From assembly GCA_002914845.1 (NCBI GenBank), contig JXTC01000356.1, positions 128,626 to 192,625 on the forward strand: DNA of 64,000 nt, in the 5' to 3' direction. The notes under the pieces were generated by a model that did not search any database, was not told the origin of the DNA, and was given only the letters and a program-made list of their open reading frames with translations. Shown one piece after another: positions 36,242 through 48,818 of this stretch. The stretch's first letter is position 1, and every line of letters starts with the position of its first letter. The position numbers were made by a program, and so were the translations under genes. Source of the stretch: Trema orientale (Eukaryota > Streptophyta > Magnoliopsida > Rosales > Cannabaceae).

Positions 36242-37693
36242 ATGTTAATGAGCAACTGTGATAGTGAGAAGATGGTACTCATCTCTTCATCAACTACTAA
36301 CGAATGGCCACAGGTTCATTTCTCTCTCTCTCTCTCTCTCTCTCACTCTCTCTCTCTTTCTTTCTTTTTCACTCGGCAATTATTAGACAAAAAACATGAC
36401 CCCATTTTTGTTGCTTAGCTTTTGGAACAGAATTTCTCTCTCGTCTTGTTATTTTTACCCTAATACACCCAACTTAACCTCTCTTTTCTTTTTTCTTTTT
36501 TTTTTCCTTCTCTTTTTTCTCTCTCTCTTTCTCTAATTGTCTGGTACCAGAATCACATAGATGACCAGAATAAGGCTTTGAACAGTATGGCTTCATCAAC
36601 TCATCATGGTAGGACAACAATGGAGAAACCAAGCCAAGAACAAGTACTCCAACAACAACAACAGCAACAACAACAAGGTGTAGCCCTTAAGTGTCCTCGT
36701 TGTGATTCTTCAAACACAAAGTTTTGCTACTACAACAACTACAGCTTATCCCAACCAAGACACTTTTGCAAAGCTTGTAAGCGTTACTGGACAAGAGGTG
36801 GAACCCTAAGGAACGTCCCCGTCGGCGGTGGCTGCCGAAAGAACAAGCGCGTAAAAAGGCCAGCCGCCTCCGGGGCCACCGATGGATCAGGAGCTAATTC
36901 TTCTTCTTCTTCCTCAGCTAACAACAATAATTCAAACGCGGGTTCAGTGATACTTCAACCCCAGATCGACTTGTCTTCGACCTCACACATGATCAGTCCT
37001 CTGTTTTATGGGTTACCCGGTAACCCTAATTCTGATATGAGCCACGTGCTCCCGTTTTCCAGGTTCATGAGTAGCACTACTTCTGGTTACGATCTACATG
37101 ATGATCAGCCTCATCAGTTGATCAATGCTCTTGGATTAGGTTTTTCATCATCAGTTCATGGGAATATTAATGATGGAGCTGATCATCATTATCAAAACGG
37201 CTTTAGTAGTAGTAGTAGTAGTAATCCCACTAAGAATATCCAAGATATTGTCTCCTCAAACTCACTACTCTCAAGCTATAGCTCTGTTTTCAGTACTAAT
37301 ACTCCATTATCTTCGGCTGCTGGGGCTTCTCCTACAATTGCGTCTTTGCTCGCTTCAAAGTTCACCAATGGTGGTTTGAAAGACTCTAGAGGGCCCATCA
37401 GCAGCCACTTTCAGCCATTAGCAGTGCCCTTTGAAGACCTTCATATCGCGGCCGCCGCCAACGGTGGCGGCGAAGCCGGGAAACAAGTGAAGTTGGAAGA
37501 TGGGCAAGGCAGGTTGGATTGGAGTAGTGCCGCTGCTGTTGCTGCTAATAACTGCCAGAATGATCAGACGGACCAAATTGGCTTAGCATCATCAGATCCG
37601 TCTCTCTACTGGAATCCGACGGCGGTGGCAGTCGGCGGGAACTGGCACGATCCGGCGAATAGTATTGGGTCTTCAGTCCCTTCTCTGATCTAG
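36242..37693 (+). CDS. Dof zinc-finger transcription factor, Dof1.4 type; 2 exons
   Basis: Plant-specific Dof factor binding AAAG-core sites. Exon 1 is 36242-36313 (start [17 protein letters not shown]..., ending EWPQ). The intron is 36314-36550 and contains a CT repeat. Exon 2 is 36551-37693 ([16 protein letters not shown]...). The product is about 404 residues. A glutamine run at 58-66 precedes the Dof finger, with zinc cysteines C72, C75, C97 and C100 (CX2CX21CX2C). The finger contains [14 protein letters not shown] and [18 protein letters not shown], and basic KRVKRP follows. The rest is Ser/Asn-rich, and the end ([18 protein letters not shown]) resembles that of Arabidopsis Dof1.4 (At1g28310). 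Position between DEG15 and LEC2 supports that orthology. The third codon is also ATG (36248), so the start could be two codons later; the small first exon is inferred from the clean splice sites and frame. Confidence 0.9.
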
Positions 37694-40269
37694 CTAAGCC
37701 AAATATTATAAACTTCATTCTTCAATCTTATATCTCCCTCTTTATTTAAAGTCATCATTTTGGGTTTTCTTAGCCTTTAGGTTTCTTTTTTTTCCTTCTT
37801 TTAGCTCATTGCTTTGTTTGTAGCCAAGTTTTTGGGGTCATACTGGTGTGGTTTCAAAAACTTCCAAAAAAAAAAAAAAAAGAAAAGAAAAAAGAAAAAA
37901 GGACACAATTTTATAGTGAAGCAAAAAGATGGGAGATGAGCTGGGATCGGAGTGATCATGTCAGCAGCAAAGATGGATCATTAGCCTCTTGTTTTATTCA
38001 TCAAGGTTGATAGAATCCTTAAAATTTGCGCTGAGAGGAACCTCGGATCCTCTTAGTCTCATCACCATGTGGCATCGTCAAAGAAATCGTCGTCGTCGTC
38101 ATCATCAAATCTACAGTCAGTAGTTGAAGAGGTTTTCCCTGAAAGGAACATCCTTAATTTGATCAGTAAGTTTGTGTTTAATATTTATGTTGTATGTATA
38201 TATATGCATGACATGATATCCTTTTTAATTCCTTCTAATGTATTTGTTAGACGTAGTAGGTTGAAATTGGGCGGGGGTATATGTTGAAGTCCTCATTAAT
38301 GATCATCATCTCTCATGAGGAACTAATAATTTTTTCATTTATTTTCTACTTTTTTTTTCCTTTTGTTGGGGGATTAAGGGTATAATGGTATAGAAGAGAG
38401 GGGGGGATTTGTTATATCAACATTGCTATTTTAGTTTCATGTGGTTGGTTTTGAGTATATTAATTAAGACTCTTTCTTTTGGTGTTATTATTATATATTG
38501 ACATTATGAGGTGATATATTCCCATTCACATTACTGAAACTTCAAAGTTCTAACATAAATACAGAAAAACATACATATATGTTTGCTTAATGTAATGCGT
38601 AGAAATTATGTAATGTACTAACATATATATATAAAATTTAAACGTAGAGGTTCATGCGGAAAAAAGGCACTGCGTAAACGTGAAAGAAAGTGATACTCTG
38701 ATTCAAGCAAAAAAAAAAAGGAAAAAAAAAAGTGATACTCTGACCAGAATTTCGGTCAAAATGTAACCCTAGCTAGTTTCTGTGTATGTAAGACTAGTGG
38801 TTCTGAGTGTCTTGGTACTAGTGACATATATATATATATGTACGAGTTATCAAAGTATACCAGAGCCAAGAAAAGACTGCAATACTATTATGTACTCAAA
38901 AATCGAGAGAATTCGATTTTGAGCTGCAAACTTAATCATATATATGATGACATATCAATCGAGCTGTATACTGTTGACTGTTGGAGTACAGTTCTCTAGC
39001 TACACGAGTTTATATATTCAATCTTGCTAGCAAGCTTACATTCTGTATCTAGATACCTAGTACTACTGCACCTTCAACAGAAAAAACTCGATTTATTGGA
39101 GTCATCTTTGCCCAGAAATGACAAAACTTATGTTGGATCCATGCGAGTCAGAAATAGGGTAAAAAAAAAAGTCTAATTTGATTTGTGTTTAAGCATTAAC
39201 CTACACTATAATAAATATTTTCTGCCCAATAAATTCCACATAAAACACCATATATACATACATATGTATGTACGGATGATACAATGTATGGGCAGTTCAT
39301 TCCATAGCTTTGACGTCCCTTAGTCAGTTTGAAAAATAAAATCAACTAGTATGTGTGCTATATATGTTGTTGATATATTAAATGATGCCTTTACATGTCA
39401 ACATATATTTGCTACTACGTGTTTTGACTTGCGTACGTGCTTTTATACAAAATTAAGTAGAAAGAAAGGAAAATTCTATAATAGGCACCCATCTTTTTCT
39501 CTTATGATGAGTGAAGAAAAAAAAGAAAAAGAAAAAAGGAAGCACGTAATTTGCTGGACAGTGGAGGTGGGGCCACTCCGAAAATGATTCAAAAATAATT
39601 TTGCTTATACAAAACTTTTGCTTCTATATAATCTTTCTCTTCAAAAATAAGGGGGGGAAAAAAGTCGAACCAAAAATTGTATAAGCTTCAAGTCATTTTG
39701 TGGAGTTGCAGAGTGTTTTGGGCATTGTTCTCGTCTCTATCGATTGACGAAGAAGCGAGTGAAGCCTTATTGTATCTTGCCTTGTTTGATTGAATTTCAT
39801 TTTTAATTCGGAAATTTGAGATTTTTGTTGGTGATCTAGAGCAGTAAGTGTGGCTATTAGAGGAACATAATTAATGTGGTTATTTTAAATACAATCTAAA
39901 GCTTTGGTTTTTCAAAAACTTTAGATCCATTGGGACCGCCTCAACCTCAAAACAAAAAAGAAAATTAAAATACTTTTAATGTGGAGTGCAGGTGTGGAGT
40001 TTAATTAACAGGAAATATTGAAAAGGACTATAGTGTAACGAGCGAGACTAATTTAGTATGTATGTAACGAGCCAAAATTTTGATTAATTTACTATGTATG
40101 TTATATTGAAAAAGACTAATCATCATTCATCAATTAGACGGTGCTGCAGCTTGCTGTTAGGTCGTTCGTTTGTTTGTTTTTTTCTTTTTTTTTTGTTTTT
40201 TTTTTTTTTGAGGAAATTTGATTTTATGTGATGAAGTTAAAAAAAATAAAAATCACAGATTTTTAAACG
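37694..40269. other. Dof 3' UTR and gene-poor DNA
   Basis: Roughly the first 200-500 bases are likely Dof 3' UTR. The ORF at 38069-38287 (serine run, then LQSVVEEVFPERNILNLI) begins with GTG, has no family features and may lie in the 3' UTR. From about 38300 the DNA is AT-rich with short AT and A-run repeats and no gene seen. Confidence 0.45.
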
Positions 40270-40870
40270 TTATTGAAACATCCCCAAATTATTTAGAAAA
40301 TACTATCATTTTTCACTAATTGATGAAGTAGACTAGTTATCTCAAGTAACTTTTGATTACTCCAAGTAACTTGATTAGTTACTTTGAATGCTTTTAAAAA
40401 ATAATAATTTTGAAAAAAATAATATTATCTAATTATTGTTAAAAAGTAGTATCAGTCTAAATAAATTCCGGAATTTCTCAAAAGTTTCAGCCCATAGATG
40501 ATTTTTCAGTTTTTTAGACTATGGGCCTAGAATTCTTAAGAAGCCGATGTCTTTTGGCAAACAGTAAGAGAAAAAAGAGACGGATTTCTAACACTTCCAT
40601 TTAACCCCCAAAAAAAAAAAAGAAATAAAAAAATATGGTGGGTTAAATGTTTTTTTTCCCCAATTCTCGCACCACTTTTTTTAGAAAATGCCATTCTTAA
40701 AATGATTATTAATTACTAGTGTCTGAAAACTAGTTATCGGTTACCAGTTTTAAATATATTTGGTTACTAGTTATCAGTATTCGAAAACTAATTACCAGTT
40801 ACTAATTATTATTTTAAAAAGTGATATTTTTCTTACAAATTTTTAAAAATTGAAAAAGATGATACCGAAT
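40270..40870. repeat. Eroded family B inverted-repeat elements (two neighbouring pieces)
   Basis: The piece at 40270-40480 has 'tagaaaatactatcattttt', 'aattgatgaagtagactag' and repeated 'caagtaactt' words. The piece at 40640-40870 has 'ttactagttatcagt'-like words between 'tagaaaatgccattcttaaa' and 'ttttaaaaagtgatattttt'. Related text occurs at 17.9, 54.5 and 56.6 kb. Boundaries are only approximate. Confidence 0.45.
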
Positions 40871-41175
40871 TTAGAAAAAACTGAACTCATCGTATATTTA
40901 TTATTTATAAATGTTTCAAAAACCATCGTAAATGGCCTAATTTTCACAAGAGATAATAATTATGCCCAATAGTCAAACATGGTCCGGTTGGCCCCATCCG
41001 TCGTTACTTGGGCCTTAACGGCCCCTTTCACTGTCAAAGTTAATCTAAAAAGTCAAAGGGACTCGTATTTTTGTTGTTTTTTTTTTTTTTTTAAAATTAC
41101 AGGCCCTTTTTAATAATTATTTTTAACAAATGTCCACTTACCTTTCTTTTTTTTTTTTTAAAGGGAATGTCAGTT

Positions 41176-41530
41176 TATTTCTTAGAGTAAGCTAAAAAAA
41201 AATATTCTGAGATTTGGATATTCTGCAATTTAAACCTTAAAATTAGGTATCTGCTAAATAATACATTGAGATTAAGAATTTCTGAAAATTAATATCCTGA
41301 GTTAACTTTTGGGGCAACTTTAATTGATAAAAGACAATAATATTCACTAAGAGTGTATGGTATTATTGTTTTTTCGTTATTAAAATTATCAAAATATCAG
41401 TCTAAGGTATTAATTTTTAGAAATTTTTAATTTTAGGGTATTACTTTACAGAGTCCAAACTTCATAATTTAAATTGCAAAAAACTCAAAATTTAAGGTTT
41501 TTTTTCTTTTGCGGTTGATCATATTTCTTA
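41176..41530. mobile_element. MITE family A, copy 3 (most degraded, exact 9-bp target duplication)
   Basis: The interior at 41185-41521 matches the other family A copies ('aatttctgaaaattaatatc' mirrored by 'ggtattaatttttagaaatt', then 'ttactttacagagtccaaac'). The termini have drifted from the GGG/CCC form. Flanks tatttctta (41176-41184) and tatttctta (41522-41530) are identical. Confidence 0.8.
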
Positions 41531-41665
41531 TACAGCTAAAATGACCGTTTATATTCTGCTTACGTTGGATATATGATATATATCAATTATCAGTTTATTA
41601 ATTTTTATACTAATGATGTCATTAAAACTCAGTATATTTCAAACTCAATTTTAATTTATATAAAT

Positions 41666-42831
41666 GGGTGTTTCTACAATACACCTCCCACTTTTGGGAG
41701 TATTGATACACCCCAGTTTATGTGTTATTATTGGTTGAGGAAGTTTGGGTGGTCCACTTTTTAACTCTTAATTGTGCATCTTGTTGTATGTAATATTTCT
41801 CTCCATGGCAACCTAATACATGAATAAAGAACAAACCCAATCCTTTAAAAATCGGAATCAAACTCAGATCAAATAAAAATGAGGAGCTTTGATGCTTGTT
41901 TTGAGAAACTAAAGAATTAGGGCAATTAAAACTCTAAGTCCAACAAATCACTTGGGCACTACTGCCTCTGCCCCGCATGTTATAACCTTCAAATTAGTTG
42001 ATTTCTTTTACTAATTTTATTCTTGACATTCAACCATGGGTAATATAAATGGATGAGAAATGGGTAATGCAACCCAGACTTCTTCTCAAAGCTAACCTCC
42101 TAATCTATACTATCAAAGCAAAATACTCAGATCTGACTAGTGTCTGTCGAGTCCGGAAGCCCGAGCGGAGTAGTAAATCAAGCAGCGTCGGAGTAGATGG
42201 CACCGGTGAATGAAGTCGAAAATCCTATCGGGTTTAGTGAGCTGAACAAGTCGTCACAAAGGACGTGGCCGAAGGAATTCGTTTACTTTTTGGAGTCCAG
42301 CTCCTATAGTGGAACCTTTCTTTTCCCGAGCCCTCTAAGCCCATCTGCCCTGCTTTGAGCCCTCTACTCATTGATCAAGACCCTGCTTGGCACCGACAAT
42401 ATGCCCTCTGTTTTTTCTTCTTTCAAAGAAGAAGATTTTGGTTAAACCGAACTTCACCAAATCAACAAAATCCAACTCCAAGATCCAAAACAAAATGCAA
42501 CCCATATTACAATCACCAAGTTACAAAAATTAACAAAAACTAATTCTCCTATTGTAGAAATCCCTAAAATTCTAAATAAATCAAAACTCGTTGAACGAAT
42601 TCTGGCCATTTTTGTTCCCTCTGTTCAAATCGGAAAAAATTCTACCAAATTTCTGGATTTTCGGGTTGGTTTTCATAATTATTCATGTGTGAAGGACTAA
42701 TCTCATATGTGAAGGTGCACTATAATTTTGGTACACACTATTCAATCTTCACTGTCTAATATAAATCCAACGTCATAAAAGGATGCGTGTATCAATATTC
42801 CCTAAAAAGGAGGTGTATTGTAGAAACTCCC
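41666..42831. mobile_element. 1.17-kb non-autonomous DNA transposon with about 50-bp inverted repeats
   Basis: The left end 'gtttctacaatacacctcc' continues to 'gggagtattgatacaccc'. The right end is the inverse: 'gtgtatcaatattccc', then 'ggaggtgtattgtagaaac'. Termini read GGG...CCC. Flanks are AT-rich and agree at only 6 of 8 bases, so the target duplication is unclear. The interior has no transposase but holds a GC-richer ORF (42197-42358). Confidence 0.75.
42197..42358 (+). CDS. Small ORF of 53 codons inside the 1.17-kb transposon (function unknown)
   Basis: Starts MAPVNEVENPIGFSELNKSS and ends FPSPLSPSALL-stop. I do not recognise it. Its base composition (about half G+C, as is the stretch from 42130) contrasts with the AT-rich surroundings, which suggests a captured host gene fragment rather than random sequence. 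Whether it is expressed cannot be judged here. Confidence 0.3.
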   Translation: MAPVNEVENPIGFSELNKSSQRTWPKEFVYFLESSSYSGTFLFPSPLSPSALL

Positions 42832-45800
42832 TAATAAATATATTGGAAATAATATTTGTGGAATGAATATATTGGAACTAATGTTTGCTGTCATTTCACA
42901 ATAAAAAAATATATTAAAATGAAGTTAAACCCCCCAGTTTTCCAATATTTCTACGATATTGCGAGCAGCATCCTTTATTTCCAATTTTACGGTAAAATAT
43001 CTGGTTACAAAACTATTTAAACCTTTAAAAAAAATACCAAAAAAAAGGGGTAAGGAAATAGTATGTTCAAGGTAGAGTCGGCGATTAATCTGTTTGTATA
43101 GGGGAAATTGTTAGCTACATATAGCATATTGATTGTCCATCATGGCATTAAGGCAAGTCCCATGTGAATTTCAATGTGTTAAGTTTTAATTCACTGTGAT
43201 GGATTATCCTAATTGCACAAATATATGTTAGATGAGTTTATACAGTACGGTCAAGTCTTATGTATTAGACTTGGTTAGATTCTGTCCTGGACCTAAAATT
43301 AAAATATAGAATTCAATCGTAAGTCTTCAAAGGGAATATTTGGTCTAATCAACCGACATCCTTTATCCACAGTGTAGTATCCCACCTGATCTCCTCCTAA
43401 TGGTCTTCCCTGGTTAGCTAGTTGAACTTTTTAGTCCCGGTTACGGACCTTAATTTTCTACTTCAAATTGATTCCCAAACAATGTAGGTGCCAAAATCAT
43501 CTTTTAAAATTTATTAATACGATGTGTCCTAGAGTCTTTTTTTTTTTTTTCTAATGATATGTATCCTAGACTCCTAGATGCATGCATTGTAATACACCGT
43601 CCACTTCTTATATAATTACATAATCTCATGTTATTTCTCTCACCATTTGTGTTCCAATAATAATAATAATCAATTAATTACCAATTATTTTGAATCTTTG
43701 CCTAACATATTGATATACATGATGCATTACAAATAAATTAAAAAAAAAAACAGTATTAGGAATCCCATATAGTTTACAATTTTTTTAATATTATCTAATA
43801 TTGTAAATAGGTTGTCATAATTCAAGTGATGAATTAAAACTTACCACAATAGATTCAATGTTATTTATCATTTATACGGTGACAAATCATATGCAATATT
43901 ATGTGATATTAAAAATATAAAATATGAGATAGGATATTTAGTATTATAAAAAAAAAAAAAAAGACAGACATATTTCCTTCTTTATTACGCAAAATTTATG
44001 CCGCTAAAATCATAGAAAGCGAGAGTTTATTAAAATAATGTTATCATTGTCAACTCAAGGAAGATAAGAAGCACAAGTAATTAATCTAACTCCGAATGTT
44101 CTTAAAATTCCTATACCAAATACATAATATTAACTAATCAATCTGTTTTAAAAAGGTCTTTTGTCAAAAATATTCTATTTGAAGCCTTCTACTTAGTCCA
44201 TGAACGATGAGCCAAGTAGAAGATGACAATTATCCCATACAACTAGAAATGAGCAGTTGTAATAATTAGAATAATATGAGTGGTGACAGACAAGGCCCTC
44301 CAAAAAAACACAACCATCTCCACGCAATATCTCGGAAGGTCCAAGCCAATGCCAAAGTATATGTATGTTTGTTGACTTGTATTATGCCGTCAAAGCTTTG
44401 TAACAAAGCAACCTTAAGAGTAGGAATTAATATGTGTGGAGTGAGGTCCCTTCACACTTGTCGAAAGTCAACTTCATATCTCGTGTCTTTCTCACACTAC
44501 AATACCCTTTTTTTTCCTTTTTCTTTTCTTCTTCAGGTTTCATTTAATAATTAAGAAGCACAAACATATAATAGCAAATTAATATAAAACCTTACAAGTA
44601 GTATTTAGACTGTTAGATAACTACTCATGTAAAAACAATTTTAAATTGGCTATTTCTTTCTTAAAAATATTGGATCGATAAAGAAGAAACATGATTTTGC
44701 TCGACACAATTATTTATGGTCACGCTTGATCAACTAAACCTTAATTTGACCGAACTTCTCGAAATAAACCATTCTTACCCTTAGTGATCGATCCAAAAGT
44801 GGATGAGAGGAATCTGTTTGCCAACAGTACATTTGGTCGTAAATCATGGTAAATACCCTATAAGAAAGTGCCACGTCAAGGTACTTAAACTCGTTGCAAA
44901 AGAGTCCTCAAAGCAATAAAAGATTTGGCAGATGGCAATGATATAAGAGATCAGAGCCTCAGAGAAGAGGGGTTTCAGCTTTCAATAGAGTTTTAGACCA
45001 CAAAACCCAAAAGCTCGTCCCAGAAAACTGAAAGAGGTGTACTGACCAAAATGATGGTGCAAGTGGGGGCCAGGAGTCCCATACTGATGGGATATTTGAT
45101 GGAAAGTGGGGACCACCACTTGTGCATGCCTTGTTCATATTTTACTTCTTTGGTAAACAAAGGGGATAAAGGAAAGGGCCCCGCACCAATATCGAAATAA
45201 TCATGTACATGCAACCTGTGGTGTTAAAGCCAGACACTGGATTGTTCCTCTCCTGCATTTGTCACGTCCATATACACATACACACACAGCCTTTTAGGGG
45301 GCTTAATCTGTTTTAACTCTTTTTATAATAACCAATTTGTTTTTGACTATTCTTGCTTTCTCGATCACTATTCAATAGTTGAATTGTCCCTTTTATTGTT
45401 GTTGTTGTTGATTTTTTTTCACTAATAAATATAATGTGGTTAGATTAGATCTAGCTCATTCGATTTAGTGGGAAAGAGGGAAAAAAAAAAGAATTATTCT
45501 CTTCAAAGGAAAGTTTTAGTTTAATATTCTTAGATTTTGTCAATATTATGGTAAGATTATTATTATGAAACCAATCACAGATGTTCATTTGATAGGATTT
45601 CTTAGGAAAAATGCTAAAGGAAATGTGTATATTTAACAAATAAGTAGGAAATAAAGACCAAACTCCCGTCTTAACTCTCCATCTATATAATATTTGATTA
45701 TTGATCAAATGTAAATCAAGGATCTTAACTTCAAAGATAATGATTTGCACCGCGTAAAGGAAAACTGTCAATTTTTAAGCTCCAACCCAACTGGTTCAAG

Positions 45801-47752
45801 AACAAGTGTATTTTTAGCTTGAGTTCGATTAAATGAAGAAGAGTAGGTGTAGAATTTTCAATTTCTTTTAGATGTATGGATGACGCTAGCGATTTTGACA
45901 AATTTTCTGGACGAGTGACTTAAACCCTTCTCCTTGTTTGTTGAACTAAACCATTTTAATGTTAAGCATTAATCATATGTGCATGCAAAGCAAGTACAAA
46001 ACTAGTGTCAGATCATGATATGCATAATCTCCAATCTTAGCTAGTCTCGCCATTAACCTTAATTGAACAAAGACCTATTGCAATTACAAGTACTATAATA
46101 ATACCTTAAAGCATGATTAAAGGAAACAGCTAGTTAGTCGTATCTTATACATTAATTTTTACTGTTAAATGAGATGATATAAGAAGGAATCATTAAAGGA
46201 CTAATCTTGGCCGCCATTCTCTAATTAGAACGAATGTTAATTACACAATATTGACGAGAGAGTACATAAAAAGTCTTATGTCCATGGTTGTAAATTAAGT
46301 CATAGAGTCGACGAAATTCTTACATATGTAGCATGACCGTATTAGTACTATTAAGTACTTGAAAATAAAAAAAAATAAAAAAATAAAAAAAATCTGGCAG
46401 TGCCCCAAACTGAGCTGGTATATGAGTACAGGAGGCCTAATTTTCTTCTTAGTGGCATGAAGTACGGCATAGCGGTAATATGGGGTACCCGATCGAGAGG
46501 TATCAATACTGTCTTATTCTCTGCGACAGATATCTAACTATGGCAGACCAAAGATTTGCTTTACTCGGAAACCTCAACCCCACCTCTCCAGACTCCACTC
46601 GATCCAGGCCTAGCTAGCTAGCTAGTCCCCCCATTAATCAATATATTGCTTAACGAAATTGAGCATAGATTATATCTAACCCAAACGCCAATTGCCACCT
46701 ATATAATCACAACCATATATATAATGATATTTCAACCATGTATTAATCAAGTGCATGAAATCACAATTTCCAAATCACAACACCACTTAGCATGTAAAAT
46801 TTCAACTACGTCATATAAGCTCTGTATGTATATAATTTGCCTTTGTAAATACGTCGGCAATATGAGCGACGAAGCATGCATGCGCATTTGCAGCCGTATG
46901 ATCATCATGATCATCTAGTTCAAGTTCATGACCAAGATGTGATCAGACAGAGATGGAGAGAGAGAGAGAAAGAAAGAAAGAGAGAGTAAAGTGAAACACA
47001 TATACATAAAAAGTAAGTTGAACGATAAAGTAGATGCATTAAAGCAGTTGAATCGTCAGTCACCCACATGCATAAAATCCCCAACCATCTTTGTCTACCC
47101 AACTAATTCTCTAAAAACATATCACCTCTCCTAGTCCCTTTCATTTTCCTTTTTTTTTTTACCCCTGAAAAATCTTGCTTCCTATGATCCTGTCCATGCA
47201 TTTGGTCATTCTCTTTCGCAAACCCTAATTAATTAACATTAACAACTAGAGATAACATACGTGTTTTTTAGAACTTTGCGCATTAAATTAAGCAAAAAGA
47301 AGATGAAAAAAGCAAATGACTTTATAAAGCGCAAGCACATATGATCATGTCATTTGACAGACTCTTAATCAACTTAAAATTTGAAACCTAACCCAACACA
47401 GATATTAATTTCTCCATAATAAATATAAGAACAAAGGAAAGGATTATGATGATCAATGGCCTCTATATTCTTCTTTTTATTTTCCCTTTACAATAGGAAA
47501 GATCTATACTCACACCACAAAATTAACTCTCTATCATATAAGTTGGTCTATATATATATATATATATTCGGTCCCTAACCACAAAATACAACCAAAGTAT
47601 ACACTGCCAACAAAAACATTCTTCACGATGAGAGATTTCAATATCTTCAATTCTTTTTTAAAATTTTTTTCTAAAAAGGCGATCAATATGAAAAATTAAA
47701 TTCATGTGCTGTGCCACCAATTCCCTATAAATTTGCGCAAAGAGCAATACCA
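42832..47752. other. Gene-poor AT-rich DNA and 3' flank of the second Dof gene
   Basis: No gene supported. It contains T and A runs (for example 43540-43550 and 43950-43964), a GTT repeat at about 45399-45410, and CATGCATG-type palindromes at 43579-43586 and 46875-46882. ORFs at 44276, 44993, 45451 and 46646 show no family features. The last few hundred bases before 47753 are probably the 3' UTR of the Dof gene. Confidence 0.45.
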
Positions 47753-48796
47753 TCACGGAGGAGGGCCGTACGATCCCGGCAGATCATGATGATGATGATG
47801 ATGAGACCATTGATTTGGGTTCAAAGTTGGGATGAGGTCGCCGCCGCTGGTCGTGCTGGTATGAACGTTACCGGCCGTACTGTTGGCTGCGCCGATATTG
47901 GTCCAGTCGGCGGCGGGAATTTGAGGACCAGCCGCGGAATCGGAGCTGTTGTCGAGAGGTGCAAAGCTCTGGGGCCACTGATCATGATCCTGATGATGAT
48001 GAGACGAAGAGGAGGTATTCATGGGCCTACTGCTGCTGCCGACCATCGTCTGATGATGATCAGACGGACTATAAAACTCCGGTTGAATCTGCTGCTGCTG
48101 TGAGCCAAAGGCGGCGATGTTGAACCCCTCCAAAAGACTCAAAGTCGAAGAATGAGAAGGAGGAGCCATCATATTCATCCCGAACCGGTTTCCAGCACTA
48201 AGATCATGATGATCATGATCAGAACCTTGATTGAAGGACAGCTGGTTAATGGCTCCTCCAAACGAGGACAAATACGACCCGGCCGGACCCGGGTAATACT
48301 GCGTACCAAACGAACCGGCCGCCGGCTCGACCGCCCTCATCAGACCCGAACCGACTATCCTTTCTGGGTTTGTCTGACTCTGTTGAGGCAATACTCCTCC
48401 CCCTCCTGCTCCTCCTTGAGGCATTAACAGCCGAGAGTTTTCGCCAGCTCCGCCGCCTGAAGACGACGTCGTTGAAGAGGATGAGGTCGTAGCTGTTGCT
48501 GCGGCGGCGGCGGCTGTACTGGAGGCGGTTCTGGCGCGCTTTCCCTTGCGGCAACCGCCTCCGACGGGGACGTTACGGAGGGTCCCGCCTTGAGTCCAGT
48601 ACCGCCTACAAGTCTTGCAGAAGTAACGGGGCTGAGAGAGGCTGTAGTTGTTGTAATAACAAAACTTGGTGTTGAGAGACTCACACCGAGGGCATTTCTG
48701 CGGAGCCTTGTCGTTATTGTTGTTGTTACTGTTATTTTGCTTCATCATCATCTTCTCCTCTTGGTGATCGCTCGCTTGATCCGTCTCCGCCTGCAT
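47753..48796 (-). CDS. Dof zinc-finger transcription factor (second Dof), single exon
   Basis: A 347-residue Dof protein in one exon. The short N-terminus ([20 protein letters not shown], then an Asn run) leads into the finger with cysteines C35, C38, C60 and C63. The finger reads [20 protein letters not shown], then [20 protein letters not shown], then GGGCRKGKR. Ala/Thr/Ser-, Gly- and later His-rich low-complexity stretches follow (six His near the C-terminus). The finger differs from the 36-kb Dof (CKTCRR instead of CKACKR, GKRAR instead of NKRVK), so this is a different Dof subfamily, not a recent tandem copy. An in-frame TGA lies upstream (48817-48815), which fixes this ATG as the first in frame. 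I did not assign a subgroup. Confidence 0.9.
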   Translation of the reverse strand: MQAETDQASDHQEEKMMMKQNNSNNNNNDKAPQKCPRCESLNTKFCYYNNYSLSQPRYFCKTCRRYWTQGGTLRNVPVGGGCRKGKRARTASSTAAAAAATATTSSSSTTSSSGGGAGENSRLLMPQGGAGGGGVLPQQSQTNPERIVGSGLMRAVEPAAGSFGTQYYPGPAGSYLSSFGGAINQLSFNQGSDHDHHDLSAGNRFGMNMMAPPSHSSTLSLLEGFNIAAFGSQQQQIQPEFYSPSDHHQTMVGSSSRPMNTSSSSHHHQDHDQWPQSFAPLDNSSDSAAGPQIPAADWTNIGAANSTAGNVHTSTTSGGDLIPTLNPNQWSHHHHHHDLPGSYGPPP

Positions 48797-48818
48797 CTTC
48801 GATGATCTTCTCTCTCAT
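48732..48818 (-). promoter_or_regulatory. Upstream ORF overlapping the start of the second Dof gene
   Basis: An ATG 22 nt before the Dof start opens a 28-codon frame ([20 protein letters not shown]...) in a different frame. It reads past the Dof ATG and stops at TAA (48734-48732) inside the coding region. If the leader includes this ATG, ribosomes would have to bypass it to make the Dof protein. Confidence 0.5.

Noticed and set aside
38069-38287. Serine-rich ORF downstream of the Dof gene
   Set aside because: It lacks an ATG (starts with GTG), follows the Dof stop within about 400 bp and most likely lies in the 3' UTR or just beyond it.
44276-44554. 92-aa ORF (MSGDRQGPPKKHNHL...)
   Set aside because: No family features and composition like the surrounding non-coding DNA; could be chance.
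46875-46883. CATGCATG (RY repeat) at 46875-46882 and TGCATGCA at 43579-43586
   Set aside because: An 8-mer is expected about once per strand in a window this size, and neither lies in a plausible promoter of a seed gene.
47711-48554. Plus- and minus-strand ORFs overlapping the second Dof gene (runs of Met, Arg, Ser)
   Set aside because: Alternate-frame readings of repetitive Dof coding DNA.
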